NCBI RefSeq assembly: GCF_000425805.1
Contig: NZ_AUED01000001.1
Span: 372,001 to 436,000 of the forward strand
Source of the DNA: Pseudomonas vranovensis DSM 16006
Lineage (GTDB): Bacteria > Pseudomonadota > Gammaproteobacteria > Pseudomonadales > Pseudomonadaceae
DNA length: 64,000 nucleotides
Direction of reading: 5' to 3'
Shown: in pieces, positions 1 through 8,896 of the stretch
Layout: every line of letters begins with the position of its first letter
Position numbering within the stretch: position 1 is the first letter of the stretch
Notes under the pieces: model-generated
What the model was told of the DNA's origin: nothing
Databases searched by the model: none
What the model saw: only the letters and a program-made list of their open reading frames with translations
Position numbers and translations under genes: made by a program

Positions 1-1152
1 GGCAATGTCGGCAAGCCGGGCGCAGGTCTTTCGCCGGTGCGCGGTCACAGCAACGTCCAGGGCGACCGCACCATGGGCATCGACGAGAAGCCGCCCACCT
101 GGTTGCTTGACGCGCTGGAGCAGCGATTCGAATTCAAGGTGCCGCGCGAGCACGGGCACAACGCCGTGCTGGCGATCCAGGCCATGGAGGAAAAACGCTC
201 CAAGGTATTCATTGCCCTGGGCGGCAACTTTGCCCAGGCCACCCCCGACACCCCGCGTACCCACGCGGCGTTGCGCAACTGCGAGCTGACGGTACACATC
301 GCCACCAAGCTTAATCGTTCGCACCTGGTCACTGGGCGTGATGCGTTGATCCTGCCTTGCCTGGGCCGTACCGAAATCGATGTGCAGGCCGAAGGTCCAC
401 AGGGTGTCACCGTGGAGGACACTTTCAGCATGGTGCATGTGTCCTATGGCCAGTTGAAGCCGCACTCGCCGTTGCTGCGTTCCGAGCCGTGGATCGTAGC
501 CGGCATGGCCAAGGCCACCCTGGGTGACCGGCCGATCGACTGGGACTGGACCGTGGCCGACTACAGTCGTATCCGCGACCTGATCGCCGACACCCTGCCG
601 GGCTTCGAAGATTTCAATGCGCGCTTGCAGCACCCGGGTGGCTTTCACCTGAGTAACGCTGCGGCGGAGCGGCAGTGGCAGACGGAATCGGGCAAGGCGC
701 AATTCAGCCCAAGCGCGTTGCCTGCGCAATTGGTCAATGATGCGGTGCTGGCACGCGGCGACAAGCCCGACCTGATCCTCCAGACCCTGCGCTCCCACGA
801 TCAGTACAACACCACTTTGTACGGTCTGGATGATCGCTATCGCGGAGTGTTCGGCCTGCGTGAAGTGGTGTTCGCCAATGAGCAGGACATCCGCCGCCTG
901 GGCTTCACGCCGAACCAGAAGGTAGACCTGGTCTCGCTTTGGGCGGATGGCCGCGAGCGTCGGGTCAGCGGCTTTACCCTGGTGGCCTACGACATTCCCG
1001 AGGGGCAGGCGGCGGCCTACTACCCAGAAACCAACCCGCTGGTGCCGCTGGAAAGCTACGGTGACCGAACCTACACGCCGACGTCCAAGTTCATCGCCAT
1101 CAAGCTGGAGCGCGCGCGGCCCGATAATCGCATTCCCTCGACGAAGCGCTAG
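1..1152 (+). CDS. FdhF/YdeP-family molybdopterin oxidoreductase, C-terminal part
   Basis: This is the last 383 codons of a large oxidoreductase whose start lies left of the window; the frame is open from base 1. The first visible residues, GNVGKPGAGLSPVRGHSNVQ, are the glycine-rich pterin-contact region of formate-dehydrogenase-H-like enzymes of the FdhF/YdeP group. The final 120 or so residues look like a molybdopterin-dinucleotide-binding domain. Proteins of this group are cytoplasmic and hold a bis-MGD molybdenum centre. Their true substrate is often unknown, and YdeP of E. coli is linked to acid resistance. Formate dehydrogenase activity is therefore not claimed. The next gene begins 82 bases downstream. 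Confidence 0.85.
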   Translation, partial: GNVGKPGAGLSPVRGHSNVQGDRTMGIDEKPPTWLLDALEQRFEFKVPREHGHNAVLAIQAMEEKRSKVFIALGGNFAQATPDTPRTHAALRNCELTVHIATKLNRSHLVTGRDALILPCLGRTEIDVQAEGPQGVTVEDTFSMVHVSYGQLKPHSPLLRSEPWIVAGMAKATLGDRPIDWDWTVADYSRIRDLIADTLPGFEDFNARLQHPGGFHLSNAAAERQWQTESGKAQFSPSALPAQLVNDAVLARGDKPDLILQTLRSHDQYNTTLYGLDDRYRGVFGLREVVFANEQDIRRLGFTPNQKVDLVSLWADGRERRVSGFTLVAYDIPEGQAAAYYPETNPLVPLESYGDRTYTPTSKFIAIKLERARPDNRIPSTKR

Positions 1153-1234
1153 GAGGCAGTCCCCGAGGGTGTGCGATCCTCCCCCGATTAGGGGTTATGA
1201 TGTTGCCAAATATTACAAAGAGCGGGTGGGGACT

Positions 1235-2128
1235 ATGCCATTAAAGGACTTGCTGTTGGCGCTGGTGGTGATCATCGCCTGGGGCGTCAACTTCGTGGTG
1301 ATCAAGGTGGGCCTGGATGGCCTGCCGCCCATGTTGCTGGGGGCCTTGCGCTTTGCCCTGGTAGCGTTCCCGGCGGTGTTGCTGATCAAGCGCCCGCAGT
1401 TGCCGTGGCGCTGGTTGATCGCCTACGGTGCCACCATTTCCCTGGGGCAGTTCGCCTTTCTGTTCGAGGCCATGGGCAACGGTATGCCGCCGGGGCTGGC
1501 CTCGCTGGTCCTGCAGTCGCAGGCGTTTTTCACCCTGTTCTTTGCCGCGATGTTCCTGGGTGAACGGCTGCGCGCAGCCAGTGTGCTGGGGCTGTTGGTC
1601 GCCGCTGCAGGGCTGGCCCTGATCGGCAGCGAGAACGGCGCCCGCGTGCCGTTTTTCGCCTTGATCCTGACCTTGTGCGCCGCTGCCATGTGGGCCATGG
1701 GCAACATCATCACCCGGCGGTTCGGCAACATCGACCTGGTGGCGCTGGTGATCTGGGGCGGGTTGATTCCGCCGTTGCCATTCCTGGCACTGTCGTGGTG
1801 GCTGGAAGGGCCGGTGCTGATCGAGAGCGCCCTGCGCGGTATTGGCTGGAGCTCGATCCTGTCACTGGCCTACCTGGCGTTTGTCGCCACCATGCTGGGC
1901 TACAGCTTGTGGAGCTACCTGTTGTCGCGCTACCCGGCCGGCAAGGTGGCGCCGTTTTCGCTGCTGGTCCCGGTAGTGGGCCTGAGTTCTTCGGCGTTGC
2001 TGCTCGATGAGCGTCTGAGCCCGCTGCAGGGGTGGGGCGCATTGCTGGTGATGGCCGGGCTGCTGATCAATGTGTTCGGTCCCAGGCTGATGGCCGCCCG
2101 CAGGCTGTCCGGCCAGGGCGAGGCCTGA
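1235..2128 (+). CDS. EamA-family (DMT) exporter
   Basis: A 297-residue integral membrane protein with about ten hydrophobic helices in two similar halves, the layout of EamA/DMT metabolite exporters. The ATG at 1235 follows GGGTGGGG and gives the usual N-terminus (short MPLKD, then the first helix). Upstream in-frame codons lie inside the preceding oxidoreductase gene and are rejected. It resembles the O-acetylserine/cysteine exporter subgroup, but the substrate cannot be read from sequence. It sits alone between a co-oriented oxidoreductase and a convergent regulator gene, 14 bp from that gene's stop. Confidence 0.88.
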   Translation: MPLKDLLLALVVIIAWGVNFVVIKVGLDGLPPMLLGALRFALVAFPAVLLIKRPQLPWRWLIAYGATISLGQFAFLFEAMGNGMPPGLASLVLQSQAFFTLFFAAMFLGERLRAASVLGLLVAAAGLALIGSENGARVPFFALILTLCAAAMWAMGNIITRRFGNIDLVALVIWGGLIPPLPFLALSWWLEGPVLIESALRGIGWSSILSLAYLAFVATMLGYSLWSYLLSRYPAGKVAPFSLLVPVVGLSSSALLLDERLSPLQGWGALLVMAGLLINVFGPRLMAARRLSGQGEA

Positions 2129-2142
2129 GCCAGGAGGCCCGT

Positions 2143-2835
2143 TCACCCAGCAGTGGACTTAAGGGTGGGTTCAGGGGTGATACGGTAGACGCAACGCCGG
2201 TCGCCCGAGAGCAGGTGTTCGCAGCGCTCCACTTGCGCCTGATTGCCGATCACCGCCTGGAATGTCTGCAGCTCTGAGCGGCAGAACCCCTGGCAGCGGC
2301 TGGCCGCAACGCAGATCGGGCAATGGTGCTCGATGATCAGCCAACCATCGTCGCAGGTTTGCATCTGCGCCATATAGCCGGCCTGCTCGCGCAATTGCAC
2401 CAGGGTGCGGACCTTATCCTCCAGGTTCCGGGCCTGGCTGCAGGCATGCTGATACTCCTTGAGGTTTGTGGCCTCCATGCGGCTGATCAGTTGATCGACG
2501 CCTTCGGCACCAAACACCTGCTCGACCGATTCGATCAGTTGCAAGGTGAGCACACTGTGGGTGTCGGGGAAGCGTCGTTGCGCAGTCTCGGTGAGTACCC
2601 ACTTTTGTGACGGTCGCCCGGCACCGCTGGCCGGTGCGCTGATACCAGCGATCAGGTCAGCGCCCTGCAGTTTTTGAAGCTGTTGGCGTGTGGCCTCGAA
2701 GCTGATGTGCAGCAGGCTGGCAAGGTCGGTGGTTTTCAGCGGGCCCCGGGTCTTGAGCAGAAACAGAATGCGCTCGGCGGTGGCCGTCGGGAGCGGGGAA
2801 GCGGCGGTGTCATGCACGGTGGGCGTCCTGCACAA
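2143..2835 (-). CDS. HTH transcriptional regulator with C-terminal cysteine cluster (SufR/ArsR-like)
   Basis: A 230-residue protein with an N-terminal winged helix (about residues 18-75, with the segment TTDLASLLHISFEATRQQLQ as recognition region). Its C-terminal effector domain holds several cysteines, in the order C...HHCPIC...C...C near residues 160-190. That arrangement recalls SufR-type iron-sulfur-sensing regulators, though the exact ligand set is not certain. The start is a TTG at 2835; a GTG seven codons further in is possible. It lies 18 bp after the co-oriented MFS transporter gene and is probably its regulator. Confidence 0.75.
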   Translation of the reverse strand: MCRTPTVHDTAASPLPTATAERILFLLKTRGPLKTTDLASLLHISFEATRQQLQKLQGADLIAGISAPASGAGRPSQKWVLTETAQRRFPDTHSVLTLQLIESVEQVFGAEGVDQLISRMEATNLKEYQHACSQARNLEDKVRTLVQLREQAGYMAQMQTCDDGWLIIEHHCPICVAASRCQGFCRSELQTFQAVIGNQAQVERCEHLLSGDRRCVYRITPEPTLKSTAG

Positions 2836-2853
2836 GGATGGATACGCAATGCA

Positions 2854-4278
2854 TCAGGCCGGGACCTTGGCCGGTGTGCCGGTGATGCGCCAGACCAGCA
2901 GCAACGTCAGTACCGGGGCCAGGGCAAACAGCCCGAACAGCCAGGCGGCGGCATTCTGGGCGCCGGCTACACCGCCTGGGTCAACCAGGCCTGCGCCATT
3001 ACTCACCAGCCCGGCCAGGGCAGCAGCCAGGGCGGTGGCATACAGTTGCACGGTGGTGATCGAGGCCGATGCCAGATTTTCCTCGCCCGGGCGGGCTGCA
3101 CTCAGCACGCGGGTCAGCAGGTGCGGCCAGCCCAGGCCAATGCCCAGGCCGACGCCGGCCAGGGCCAGGCAGTAACTCGCTACACCGGCTGCGCTGTGCA
3201 GCCAATGCGCCTGGGGTGTCATCAATGCCAAGGCCAGCAAGGCCACCACGATCACCGCAGGCCCGAACCGCATCAGGCGTTCGGCCGCCTCGCCCGAGCG
3301 GCCGGCACCGAACAGGGCGCCCAAGGTCCAGCCTGCCGCCATGGCGGCAGTCATGTAGCCGGCGGCCAGCGGGCCAAGGCCGTGGATCTGCTGGAGGAAG
3401 TACGGCACGAAAATTTCGCTGGTCATGGCTGTGATCAGCAGGCACATCATGGCGTACAGCACGCCCAGACGGGTGCCCAGAGAGTATGAGCCGGTGGGCA
3501 GCAGACGCCGTTCAGGGTGACGGTCGAGGCGGGCTATAAGCACGGCGATGGCAAGACCTGCGACGATGCCCAACAGGTTCCACAGCAACTGGCTGGACAG
3601 GCTGGCGGTCGAGACCACCAGCACCGAGACGACCAGGCAGGCGATCAGGCCATAGGGCGGGCGCGAGCGCGTTGGCGCAGGGGCGACGATGCTGCCCAGT
3701 TGCCGGATCACGATCAGGGCCAGCAGGGCTACCACCGGCAATAACGACCAGAACGCCCAGCGCCAATGGCCGAGTTCCGCGAATACGCCACCGATGGCGG
3801 GCCCGCACAGGGTGGCGACGCCCCACATGCCTGAGACCATGGCCATGGCGCGCGGCCACAACGCCTCATCGAACACCAGACGGATCAAGGCATAGCTCAG
3901 GGCAAACAGGATGCCACCACCAAACCCCTGCACACTGCGACCGGCCAGCAGCACCGTCATGTTCGGGGCGGCGGCGCACAGGGCCGAGCCTGCGGCAAAC
4001 ACGGCCAATGCCAGCAGGAAGGCGCGTCGCGCGCCGAGGCGTTCGAGCAATCGTGCCGAGAGGGTCGAGCCGATGATCGAGGTGACCACAAACAGCGTGG
4101 TGCTCCAGGCATAGAAGGCCAGCCCGCCGATGTCGGCGATCACCGTCGGCAAAATAGTGGTGACGATGTAGACGTTGATGGCGTGCAACCCCACGCCACC
4201 GGCCAGGGCGATCGAGCGCAGGGCATTGCGGCCCTTGAGTAGCTGCGCCCAGGAGGCAGACTGAGGGGCAGGGTGCAT
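2854..4278 (-). CDS. MFS transporter
   Basis: A 474-residue polytopic inner-membrane protein of the major facilitator superfamily. Helix 1 carries the drug-transporter-like segment NVYIVTTILPTVIADIGG. About 12-14 hydrophobic helices follow, with the loop 2-3 basic motif (RLLERLGARRAF) and a motif C-like GPAIGGVFAELG. The ATG at 4278 has a good ribosome site (GAAGGAG, 7 nt). It is first in a two-gene unit with the cysteine-rich regulator downstream. Substrate unknown; efflux is the likeliest role. Confidence 0.88.
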   Translation of the reverse strand: MHPAPQSASWAQLLKGRNALRSIALAGGVGLHAINVYIVTTILPTVIADIGGLAFYAWSTTLFVVTSIIGSTLSARLLERLGARRAFLLALAVFAAGSALCAAAPNMTVLLAGRSVQGFGGGILFALSYALIRLVFDEALWPRAMAMVSGMWGVATLCGPAIGGVFAELGHWRWAFWSLLPVVALLALIVIRQLGSIVAPAPTRSRPPYGLIACLVVSVLVVSTASLSSQLLWNLLGIVAGLAIAVLIARLDRHPERRLLPTGSYSLGTRLGVLYAMMCLLITAMTSEIFVPYFLQQIHGLGPLAAGYMTAAMAAGWTLGALFGAGRSGEAAERLMRFGPAVIVVALLALALMTPQAHWLHSAAGVASYCLALAGVGLGIGLGWPHLLTRVLSAARPGEENLASASITTVQLYATALAAALAGLVSNGAGLVDPGGVAGAQNAAAWLFGLFALAPVLTLLLVWRITGTPAKVPA

Positions 4279-4333
4279 GCGCGACTCCTTCGCGGATGTG
4301 AGTGGGGGAGTCTAGGTGTGCCTGTCGGGTTAA

Positions 4334-4349
4334 ACAAGTTGGTGCTTGT
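4334..4349. promoter_or_regulatory. Inverted repeat in the divergent promoter region
   Basis: ACAAG-ttggtg-CTTGT, an interrupted palindrome with 5-bp arms, lies in the 170-bp space between the MFS transporter gene (leftward) and ybjQ (rightward). A run TGTATAAAT overlaps its right edge and could be a -10 region. It could be an operator for the regulator at 2143-2835. The placement is seen; the function is inferred. Confidence 0.3.
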
Positions 4350-4448
4350 ATAAATGGCGGCGGGGCGGCGGCGGGATTTTGTTACCATCGCCTTCTTTTG
4401 CCGCCACCTGCGCGCGGCGTACACCCTGCAAGACCGAAGGAGAGCAGC

Positions 4449-4769
4449 ATGATTGTCACCACCACAGGCACCGTCGAAGGCCGTCAGATCGTCGCCTACC
4501 TGGATGTGGTCAGCGCCGAGTCGGTACAGGGCATCAACGTGGTACGGGATGTGTTCACCAGTTTTCGCGACTTTTTTGGTGGCCGTTCGCAAACCCTGGA
4601 AAGCGCCTTGAAAGAGGCACGCATCCAGGCCACCAACGAGATAAAGGCCCGTGCCCGCAGCCTGCAGGCCGATGCGGTGGTGGGGCTGGACTATGAAATC
4701 AGCATGCCGTCGTCCCGTGGCGGGATGGTCGTGGTGTTCGTTACCGGTACTGCCGTCAAGCTCCGCTGA
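4449..4769 (+). CDS. YbjQ family protein (UPF0145)
   Basis: A 106-residue protein matching the YbjQ family throughout: MIVTTTGTVEGRQIVAYLDV at the start, then the GGRSQTLESALKEAR helix and the LQADAVVGLDYEI strand. Family members form pentamers and have been called heavy-metal-binding-like, but no biochemical role is established. The start at 4449 follows AAGGAGAGCAGC. It stands alone, with a terminator hairpin just downstream. Confidence 0.9.
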   Translation: MIVTTTGTVEGRQIVAYLDVVSAESVQGINVVRDVFTSFRDFFGGRSQTLESALKEARIQATNEIKARARSLQADAVVGLDYEISMPSSRGGMVVVFVTGTAVKLR

Positions 4770-4789
4770 GCCTTGGGTGCGACAATCTG

Positions 4790-4815
4790 GCCCGGCCATT
4801 GGTCGGGCTTTTTGG
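4790..4815 (+). terminator. Rho-independent terminator after ybjQ
   Basis: Stem CCCGGCC-att-GGTCGGG followed by CTTTTTGG, 20 bases after the ybjQ stop codon. Confidence 0.7.
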
Positions 4816-4930
4816 TTTTCGGCCAGGAAGTCTCTAAATGACCGGCTAGTCTCAGAGGCTCTTGGGTCGGTATTTTCCTGGGCAAACATCTGCTTGCCGG
4901 TACCGCCCCGCTGTCAGAGGGAGGCAGGGC

Positions 4931-5119
4931 ATGAGCGAATTCTATTTCGAGGACAACGGCGACGAATTTCCCATCAACAGCCAGGTGCGTTGCGGTCAGG
5001 CGGCTTACCGCCTGGGCTTTGCCCACATGACCCTGGATGACTCGGACCAGGTCAAGCCCAGCCATGTGCAACGCGCCAAGCAGGGCAGGTTCATGCCCAG
5101 GGTTCCGGCAAAAAAGTGA
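4931..5119 (+). CDS. Small conserved protein of unknown function
   Basis: A 62-residue soluble, acidic-to-basic protein with no recognised domain. ATG at 4931 follows GAGGGAGGCAGGGC, a strong ribosome site. A clear terminator stands 15 bases after the stop, so this is a complete single-gene unit. I do not recognise its family. Confidence 0.65.
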   Translation: MSEFYFEDNGDEFPINSQVRCGQAAYRLGFAHMTLDDSDQVKPSHVQRAKQGRFMPRVPAKK

Positions 5120-5133
5120 ACAGGTTCACATCA

Positions 5134-5159
5134 CCCCGCCTCCATAGGCGGGGTTTTTT
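5134..5159 (+). terminator. Rho-independent terminator
   Basis: Perfect 7-bp stem CCCCGCC-tccata-GGCGGGG followed by six T residues. Confidence 0.9.
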
Positions 5160-5261
5160 CTGCATTATTTGACCTTGCTCAACGGATGCGAAATAGGCGC
5201 TCGCCTGTCGCGCTCAGGTATGACTTACTTGCCCCGCCGTCAACTACACAGGAGCCAGTCG

Positions 5262-5564
5262 ATGCGTATCAGGGAAGAAACTTTCTGGAAATGGGCGGAT
5301 GCGCAATTGCACAGCCGCAGCCATGAAGAAGCGCTCAGTGACGGTACCAGCATTGACGTCCAGGTCAGGCTGTCACGCACCGGCGCCACGCAACTGTTCC
5401 TGGGCATTTATGCGCGCCAGGGCAAAGCAATGGTGGAGGAGTACTACGACAACCGCCCTGGCGAGACCATGACCCGGGCCATGGCCTGGGGTGTAGAGCG
5501 TGCTCGCGCGCTGGCCACCGGCTGGCTGCCGCTGGAGCAGGCGCCGCTGCGGCGTCAGGCCTGA
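5262..5564 (+). CDS. Small conserved protein of unknown function
   Basis: A 100-residue protein starting MRIREETFWKWADAQLHSRS, preceded by CAGGAGCC. It has a short predicted alpha-beta fold and no catalytic motif that I recognise. Its last ten bases overlap the end of the convergent haemoglobin gene. Upstream in-frame codons are rejected because they lack a ribosome site and the protein pattern is good only from 5262. Confidence 0.65.
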   Translation: MRIREETFWKWADAQLHSRSHEEALSDGTSIDVQVRLSRTGATQLFLGIYARQGKAMVEEYYDNRPGETMTRAMAWGVERARALATGWLPLEQAPLRRQA

Positions 5565-5977
5565 GCGTGGCGGTTGCGGCTGGCCTGGACAATACGCTGG
5601 GCCGGCACGCGCAACTGGCGCAGCAGGTATTCGGCGAACTCGGGTGAGTAACCCTGTAGCGCAATTGCCTGCTCCATGCAGCTCAACCAGATATCGCTGT
5701 GGGACTGATCGATCGGCCATTGAGCATGAAAAGCGGGGATGGCGATCGAGCCATAGCGTTCGCTGAACAGCGCCGGACCGCCGAGCCAGCCGCTGAGAAA
5801 ACAGGCCAGCTTGTCCCGCGAGGCCTCGAGGCTGTCCGGGTGCATCTGGCGCACTGGGCGGGCACTTGGGGTCTGGTCCATCAGGCGGTAGAAATCGTCG
5901 ACCAGGCGGCGTAGGCCGTCGATACCGCCAGCAGCCTGGTAGGAGGCATCGCCGGTGCCGAATAGGGGGCTGTTCAT
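5555..5977 (-). CDS. Truncated haemoglobin, group II-like
   Basis: A 140-residue globin of the 2-over-2 class. The E-helix/loop region reads FLSGWLGGPALFSERYGSI, typical of group II truncated globins (WLGGP...Y), with the expected proximal-side PAFHAQWPI, where the histidine should ligate haem iron. Members bind O2 or NO and act in the cytoplasm. ATG at 5977 is preferred over one two codons upstream because AAGAG is then properly spaced. Confidence 0.88.
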   Translation of the reverse strand: MNSPLFGTGDASYQAAGGIDGLRRLVDDFYRLMDQTPSARPVRQMHPDSLEASRDKLACFLSGWLGGPALFSERYGSIAIPAFHAQWPIDQSHSDIWLSCMEQAIALQGYSPEFAEYLLRQLRVPAQRIVQASRNRHAQA

Positions 5978-6035
5978 AAGCATGCTCTTGAAGAAAAGGC
6001 GGTCATTGTAGCCAGTGCGCGCGGCAATGAAAAAA

Positions 6036-6060
6036 ACCCGATCCTTGCGGATCGGGCTTT
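6036..6060. terminator. Rho-independent terminator (bidirectional form)
   Basis: Stem CCCGATCC-ttgc-GGATCGGG with A residues on the left and CTTTGCG on the right. It can stop the leftward gene at 6081-6413. Confidence 0.75.
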
Positions 6061-6080
6061 GCGTGTTGCCGTTGGGTGAC

Positions 6081-6413
6081 TTAGCAGAGGCGGTCGATGA
6101 CCGCGACCCCCGGTTTGTCCTGCAGCTCGGCCCACTCGTGTTGCAGGGTCTGCAGAACGCGGCCTACGTACTGGGTGTCGGCGGCGGCTTTCTTGCCGAC
6201 ATAGCCCTGGCCACGACGGTACATCTTCAACCGGGCGCGCATGTTCGGCGTACGTTGCTCGAACTGTGCTTCATCGGTCAGTGGCCCCAGGCTGTCGAGA
6301 CGCACTTCGCCGCGTTCACAGACCCAGAGGATGTGGCTGTCGAGCGTGTCTTTGCGCGCGGCGAACAGCCGGGCCAATTCGTCAACAGTCGGTTGATTGT
6401 TCAGATTCATCAT
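6081..6413 (-). CDS. Conserved protein of unknown function
   Basis: About 110 residues, starting MMNLNNQPTVDELARLFAAR after TAGGGGGC; either of two adjacent ATG codons (6413, 6410) could be used. Mostly helical and basic near YRRGQGYVGKK. No recognised domain. A terminator follows directly, so it is a single-gene unit. Confidence 0.6.
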   Translation of the reverse strand: MMNLNNQPTVDELARLFAARKDTLDSHILWVCERGEVRLDSLGPLTDEAQFEQRTPNMRARLKMYRRGQGYVGKKAAADTQYVGRVLQTLQHEWAELQDKPGVAVIDRLC

Positions 6414-6779
6414 AAAGCCCCCTAGACCATTCGTAGTTGAGTTCAAACTCGGCGCACATCACATGTAGCGTTGAAAGAAAGCTGCTACAGCAGCGTCGCA
6501 ACTGGGGGCTTTTACACGCTGCCTTTTGGGCAGTACCCATCCGCATACAGCTCATGGATCCTTCGAGCTGCCTGGAACACCCTTGCCAGTGTCCCCGATC
6601 GGGGAGACGACCTCATCATGCAAGGGCCGATGAACGGCGTCAATATGTTTTGTAGTGATTTTTTTGTGGCACTACATTCTTGTCGGACAATGCTCGATTC
6701 CTTGGTAATTGATGCGAATCAGTTCGCCGGTGGGGGATGTATCCGATCATGGCCGCTCATACATTGCACGGAGATTCAC
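6414..6779. other. 366-bp divergent intergenic region
   Basis: No gene is supported here. It must hold the promoters of the leftward small gene and the rightward anion permease. The only clear structure is a perfect 14-bp palindrome, TCCCCGATCGGGGA, at 6592-6605. The stretch from 6640 to 6680 is A/T-rich and a plausible promoter, but no good -35/-10 pair could be fixed. Confidence 0.4.
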
Positions 6780-8270
6780 ATGCGTTCGTCGGCCAGCGCA
6801 GCGGATGCGCAAAGCACCCGAATGAAGGTTCCGATCGGCCTGCTGGTGGGGGTTGCCGCCTTGATCGGTGTGCTCTTGTTGCCGCTGCCGGCCGACTTGC
6901 CGGTGGCCGGGCACCGGGTACTGGCGATTCTGGCGTTTGCCGTGGTGGTGTGGATCAGCGAGGCGGTCTCGTACGAGGCCAGCGCGATCATGATCACCTC
7001 GCTCATGGCTTTTTTGCTCGGTACTGCACCGACCGTGGCCGACCCTTCGGTAACCTATGGTTCGTCCGCAGCCATCAGCCTGGCCCTGACCGGGTTCTCC
7101 AACAGCGCCCTGGCCCTGGTGGTCGGCGCCCTGTTCATTGCTGCGGCCATGACCCATACCGGCCTTGACCGGCGCATTGCCCTGGTGACGCTCTCAAGCG
7201 TGGGTGTCAGTACCCGGCGCATTCTGCTTGGCGCAGTGGCGGTGACCATCCTGCTCAGCCTGGTGGTGCCCAGCGCCACGGCGCGCAGTGCCTGTGTAGT
7301 ACCGATCATGATGGGGGTGATTGCCGCCTTCGGTGTCGACAAGCGCTCCAACATCGCCGCCGGAATCATGATCATCGTGGCCCAGGGCACCAGTATCTGG
7401 AACATCGGCATCCAGACGGCGGCGGCGCAGAACCTGCTGACGGTGGGCTTCATGGACAAGATGCTCGGCGCCCGGGTGTCGTGGATCGACTGGCTGGTTG
7501 CCGGTGCCCCGTGGGCGGTGATCATGTCGGCGGTGCTGATCTTCGTCGTGCTGAAGATGATGCCACCCGAGAGTGACAGCATTCCCGGCGGCAAGGCAGC
7601 GGTGAGCAAGACCCTGGCCGAGCTTGGTCCCATGAGCGGAGCGCAGAAGCGCCTGTTGGCGGTGTCGGTCCTGTTGCTGCTGGCCTGGGCCACTGAAGGC
7701 AAGTTGCATCACTTCGATACCACTTCGACCACCTATGCGGGCCTGGTGATTCTGCTGTTGCCGCGCCTTGGGGTGATGACCTGGAAAGATGTGCAGGCGC
7801 GCATTCCGTGGGGCACGGTGATTGTCTTCGGTGTCGGTATCAGCCTGGGAACCACCTTGCTGACCACCCAGGCCGGGCAATGGCTCGGCGCGCAGGTGGT
7901 GGCCCATACCGGGCTGGATCAGTTGGGCACCCTGGGCGTGTTCGCGATCCTGGCGGCGTTCCTGATTCTGATTCACCTTGGTTTTGCCAGTGCCACGGCG
8001 CTGACCTCGGCGCTGCTGCCAATTCTTATCTCGGTGTTGCAGACATTGCCGGGTGATTTCAGCCGCCTGGGCATGACCATGGCCCTGGGTTTCGTCGTCA
8101 GCTACGGCTTCATTTTGCCGATCAACGCCCCTCAGAACATGGTGTGCCTGGGCACCGAGACCTTCAGTGCCAAGCAATTCGCCCGTGTCGGGATACTGAT
8201 CACCTTGATCGGGTATCTGCTGATGCTGGTGTTCGCGGCGACCTGGTGGAAATGGCTGGGGTGGATGTAG
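6780..8270 (+). CDS. SLC13/DASS-family anion (carboxylate) permease
   Basis: A 496-residue polytopic membrane protein with about 12 hydrophobic segments. It resembles divalent-anion:sodium symporters of the DASS/SLC13 group, including an SNT-like turn region and the C-terminal segment YGFILPINAPQNMVCLGTE, which matches the family's second signature (ALP.NAP). Substrates in this family are dicarboxylates, citrate or sulfate; which one is not decidable. ATG at 6780 follows GGAGATTCAC. In-frame codons upstream to 6471 are non-coding in character and rejected. Confidence 0.85.
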   Translation: MRSSASAADAQSTRMKVPIGLLVGVAALIGVLLLPLPADLPVAGHRVLAILAFAVVVWISEAVSYEASAIMITSLMAFLLGTAPTVADPSVTYGSSAAISLALTGFSNSALALVVGALFIAAAMTHTGLDRRIALVTLSSVGVSTRRILLGAVAVTILLSLVVPSATARSACVVPIMMGVIAAFGVDKRSNIAAGIMIIVAQGTSIWNIGIQTAAAQNLLTVGFMDKMLGARVSWIDWLVAGAPWAVIMSAVLIFVVLKMMPPESDSIPGGKAAVSKTLAELGPMSGAQKRLLAVSVLLLLAWATEGKLHHFDTTSTTYAGLVILLLPRLGVMTWKDVQARIPWGTVIVFGVGISLGTTLLTTQAGQWLGAQVVAHTGLDQLGTLGVFAILAAFLILIHLGFASATALTSALLPILISVLQTLPGDFSRLGMTMALGFVVSYGFILPINAPQNMVCLGTETFSAKQFARVGILITLIGYLLMLVFAATWWKWLGWM

Positions 8271-8333
8271 TGACGCCTCATGTTGGTATTCAAGGTAGGA
8301 TCGGCACTGGTTTTTTCTGCGATGAGGTTACTT

Positions 8334-8795
8334 GTGAAATACCCGATCGTTTTACTGCTGAGCCTGATGCCGTTGTTTGCCCAGGCCGTCGAGGTTGGCG
8401 AGCGTTTGGCGCCCTGGACCTTGCTGGATCAGCATGACCAGGAATACAGCCTCAATGACCAGACCCGTACCTTGCTGGTGGCGAGCAACATGGAGGGTGC
8501 CAAGCTGGTCAAGGCTGCTTTGGCTGATCGTCCCAAAGGGTATCTTGAGGAACGCAATGCGGTGTTCGTTGCTGACATCCAGCGCATGCCGGCATTGATC
8601 TCCAAGCTGTTCGCCATCCCGGCCATGCGCGACTACAGCTACCGCGTGCTGCTCGATCGTGAGGGCAGCGTTGCGACGCGCTATGCAGGCGCCGAAGACA
8701 AGGTGCTGTGGTTGCAGCTGGACAAGGGGCAAGTGGTGGCGCAGCGTGAGTACGCCACGGCCGAAGAGCTGCGTGAGGCGCTGGAGCAGGATTGA
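8334..8795 (+). CDS. Periplasmic thioredoxin-fold-like protein
   Basis: A 153-residue protein with a signal peptide (MKYPIVLLLSLMPLFAQA, cleavage after AQA). The mature part, VEVGERLAPWTLLDQHD onward, resembles a thioredoxin/peroxiredoxin-like fold but lacks a CxxC pair, so redox activity is doubtful. The GTG at 8334 is chosen because GAGG stands 7 nt before it and it gives a classic signal peptide; two ATGs upstream lack ribosome sites. Possibly YtfJ-like. Confidence 0.65.
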   Translation: MKYPIVLLLSLMPLFAQAVEVGERLAPWTLLDQHDQEYSLNDQTRTLLVASNMEGAKLVKAALADRPKGYLEERNAVFVADIQRMPALISKLFAIPAMRDYSYRVLLDREGSVATRYAGAEDKVLWLQLDKGQVVAQREYATAEELREALEQD

Positions 8796-8896
8796 ACTGA
8801 CTTGTGCCATCGCCAGCGGCTGCACAGGCCTGGCCTGTCGCCGCTGCTGGGGAACGAGGCTGGTGACTCGCGTAGCGGCCGTATTCCAGGCAAGGG

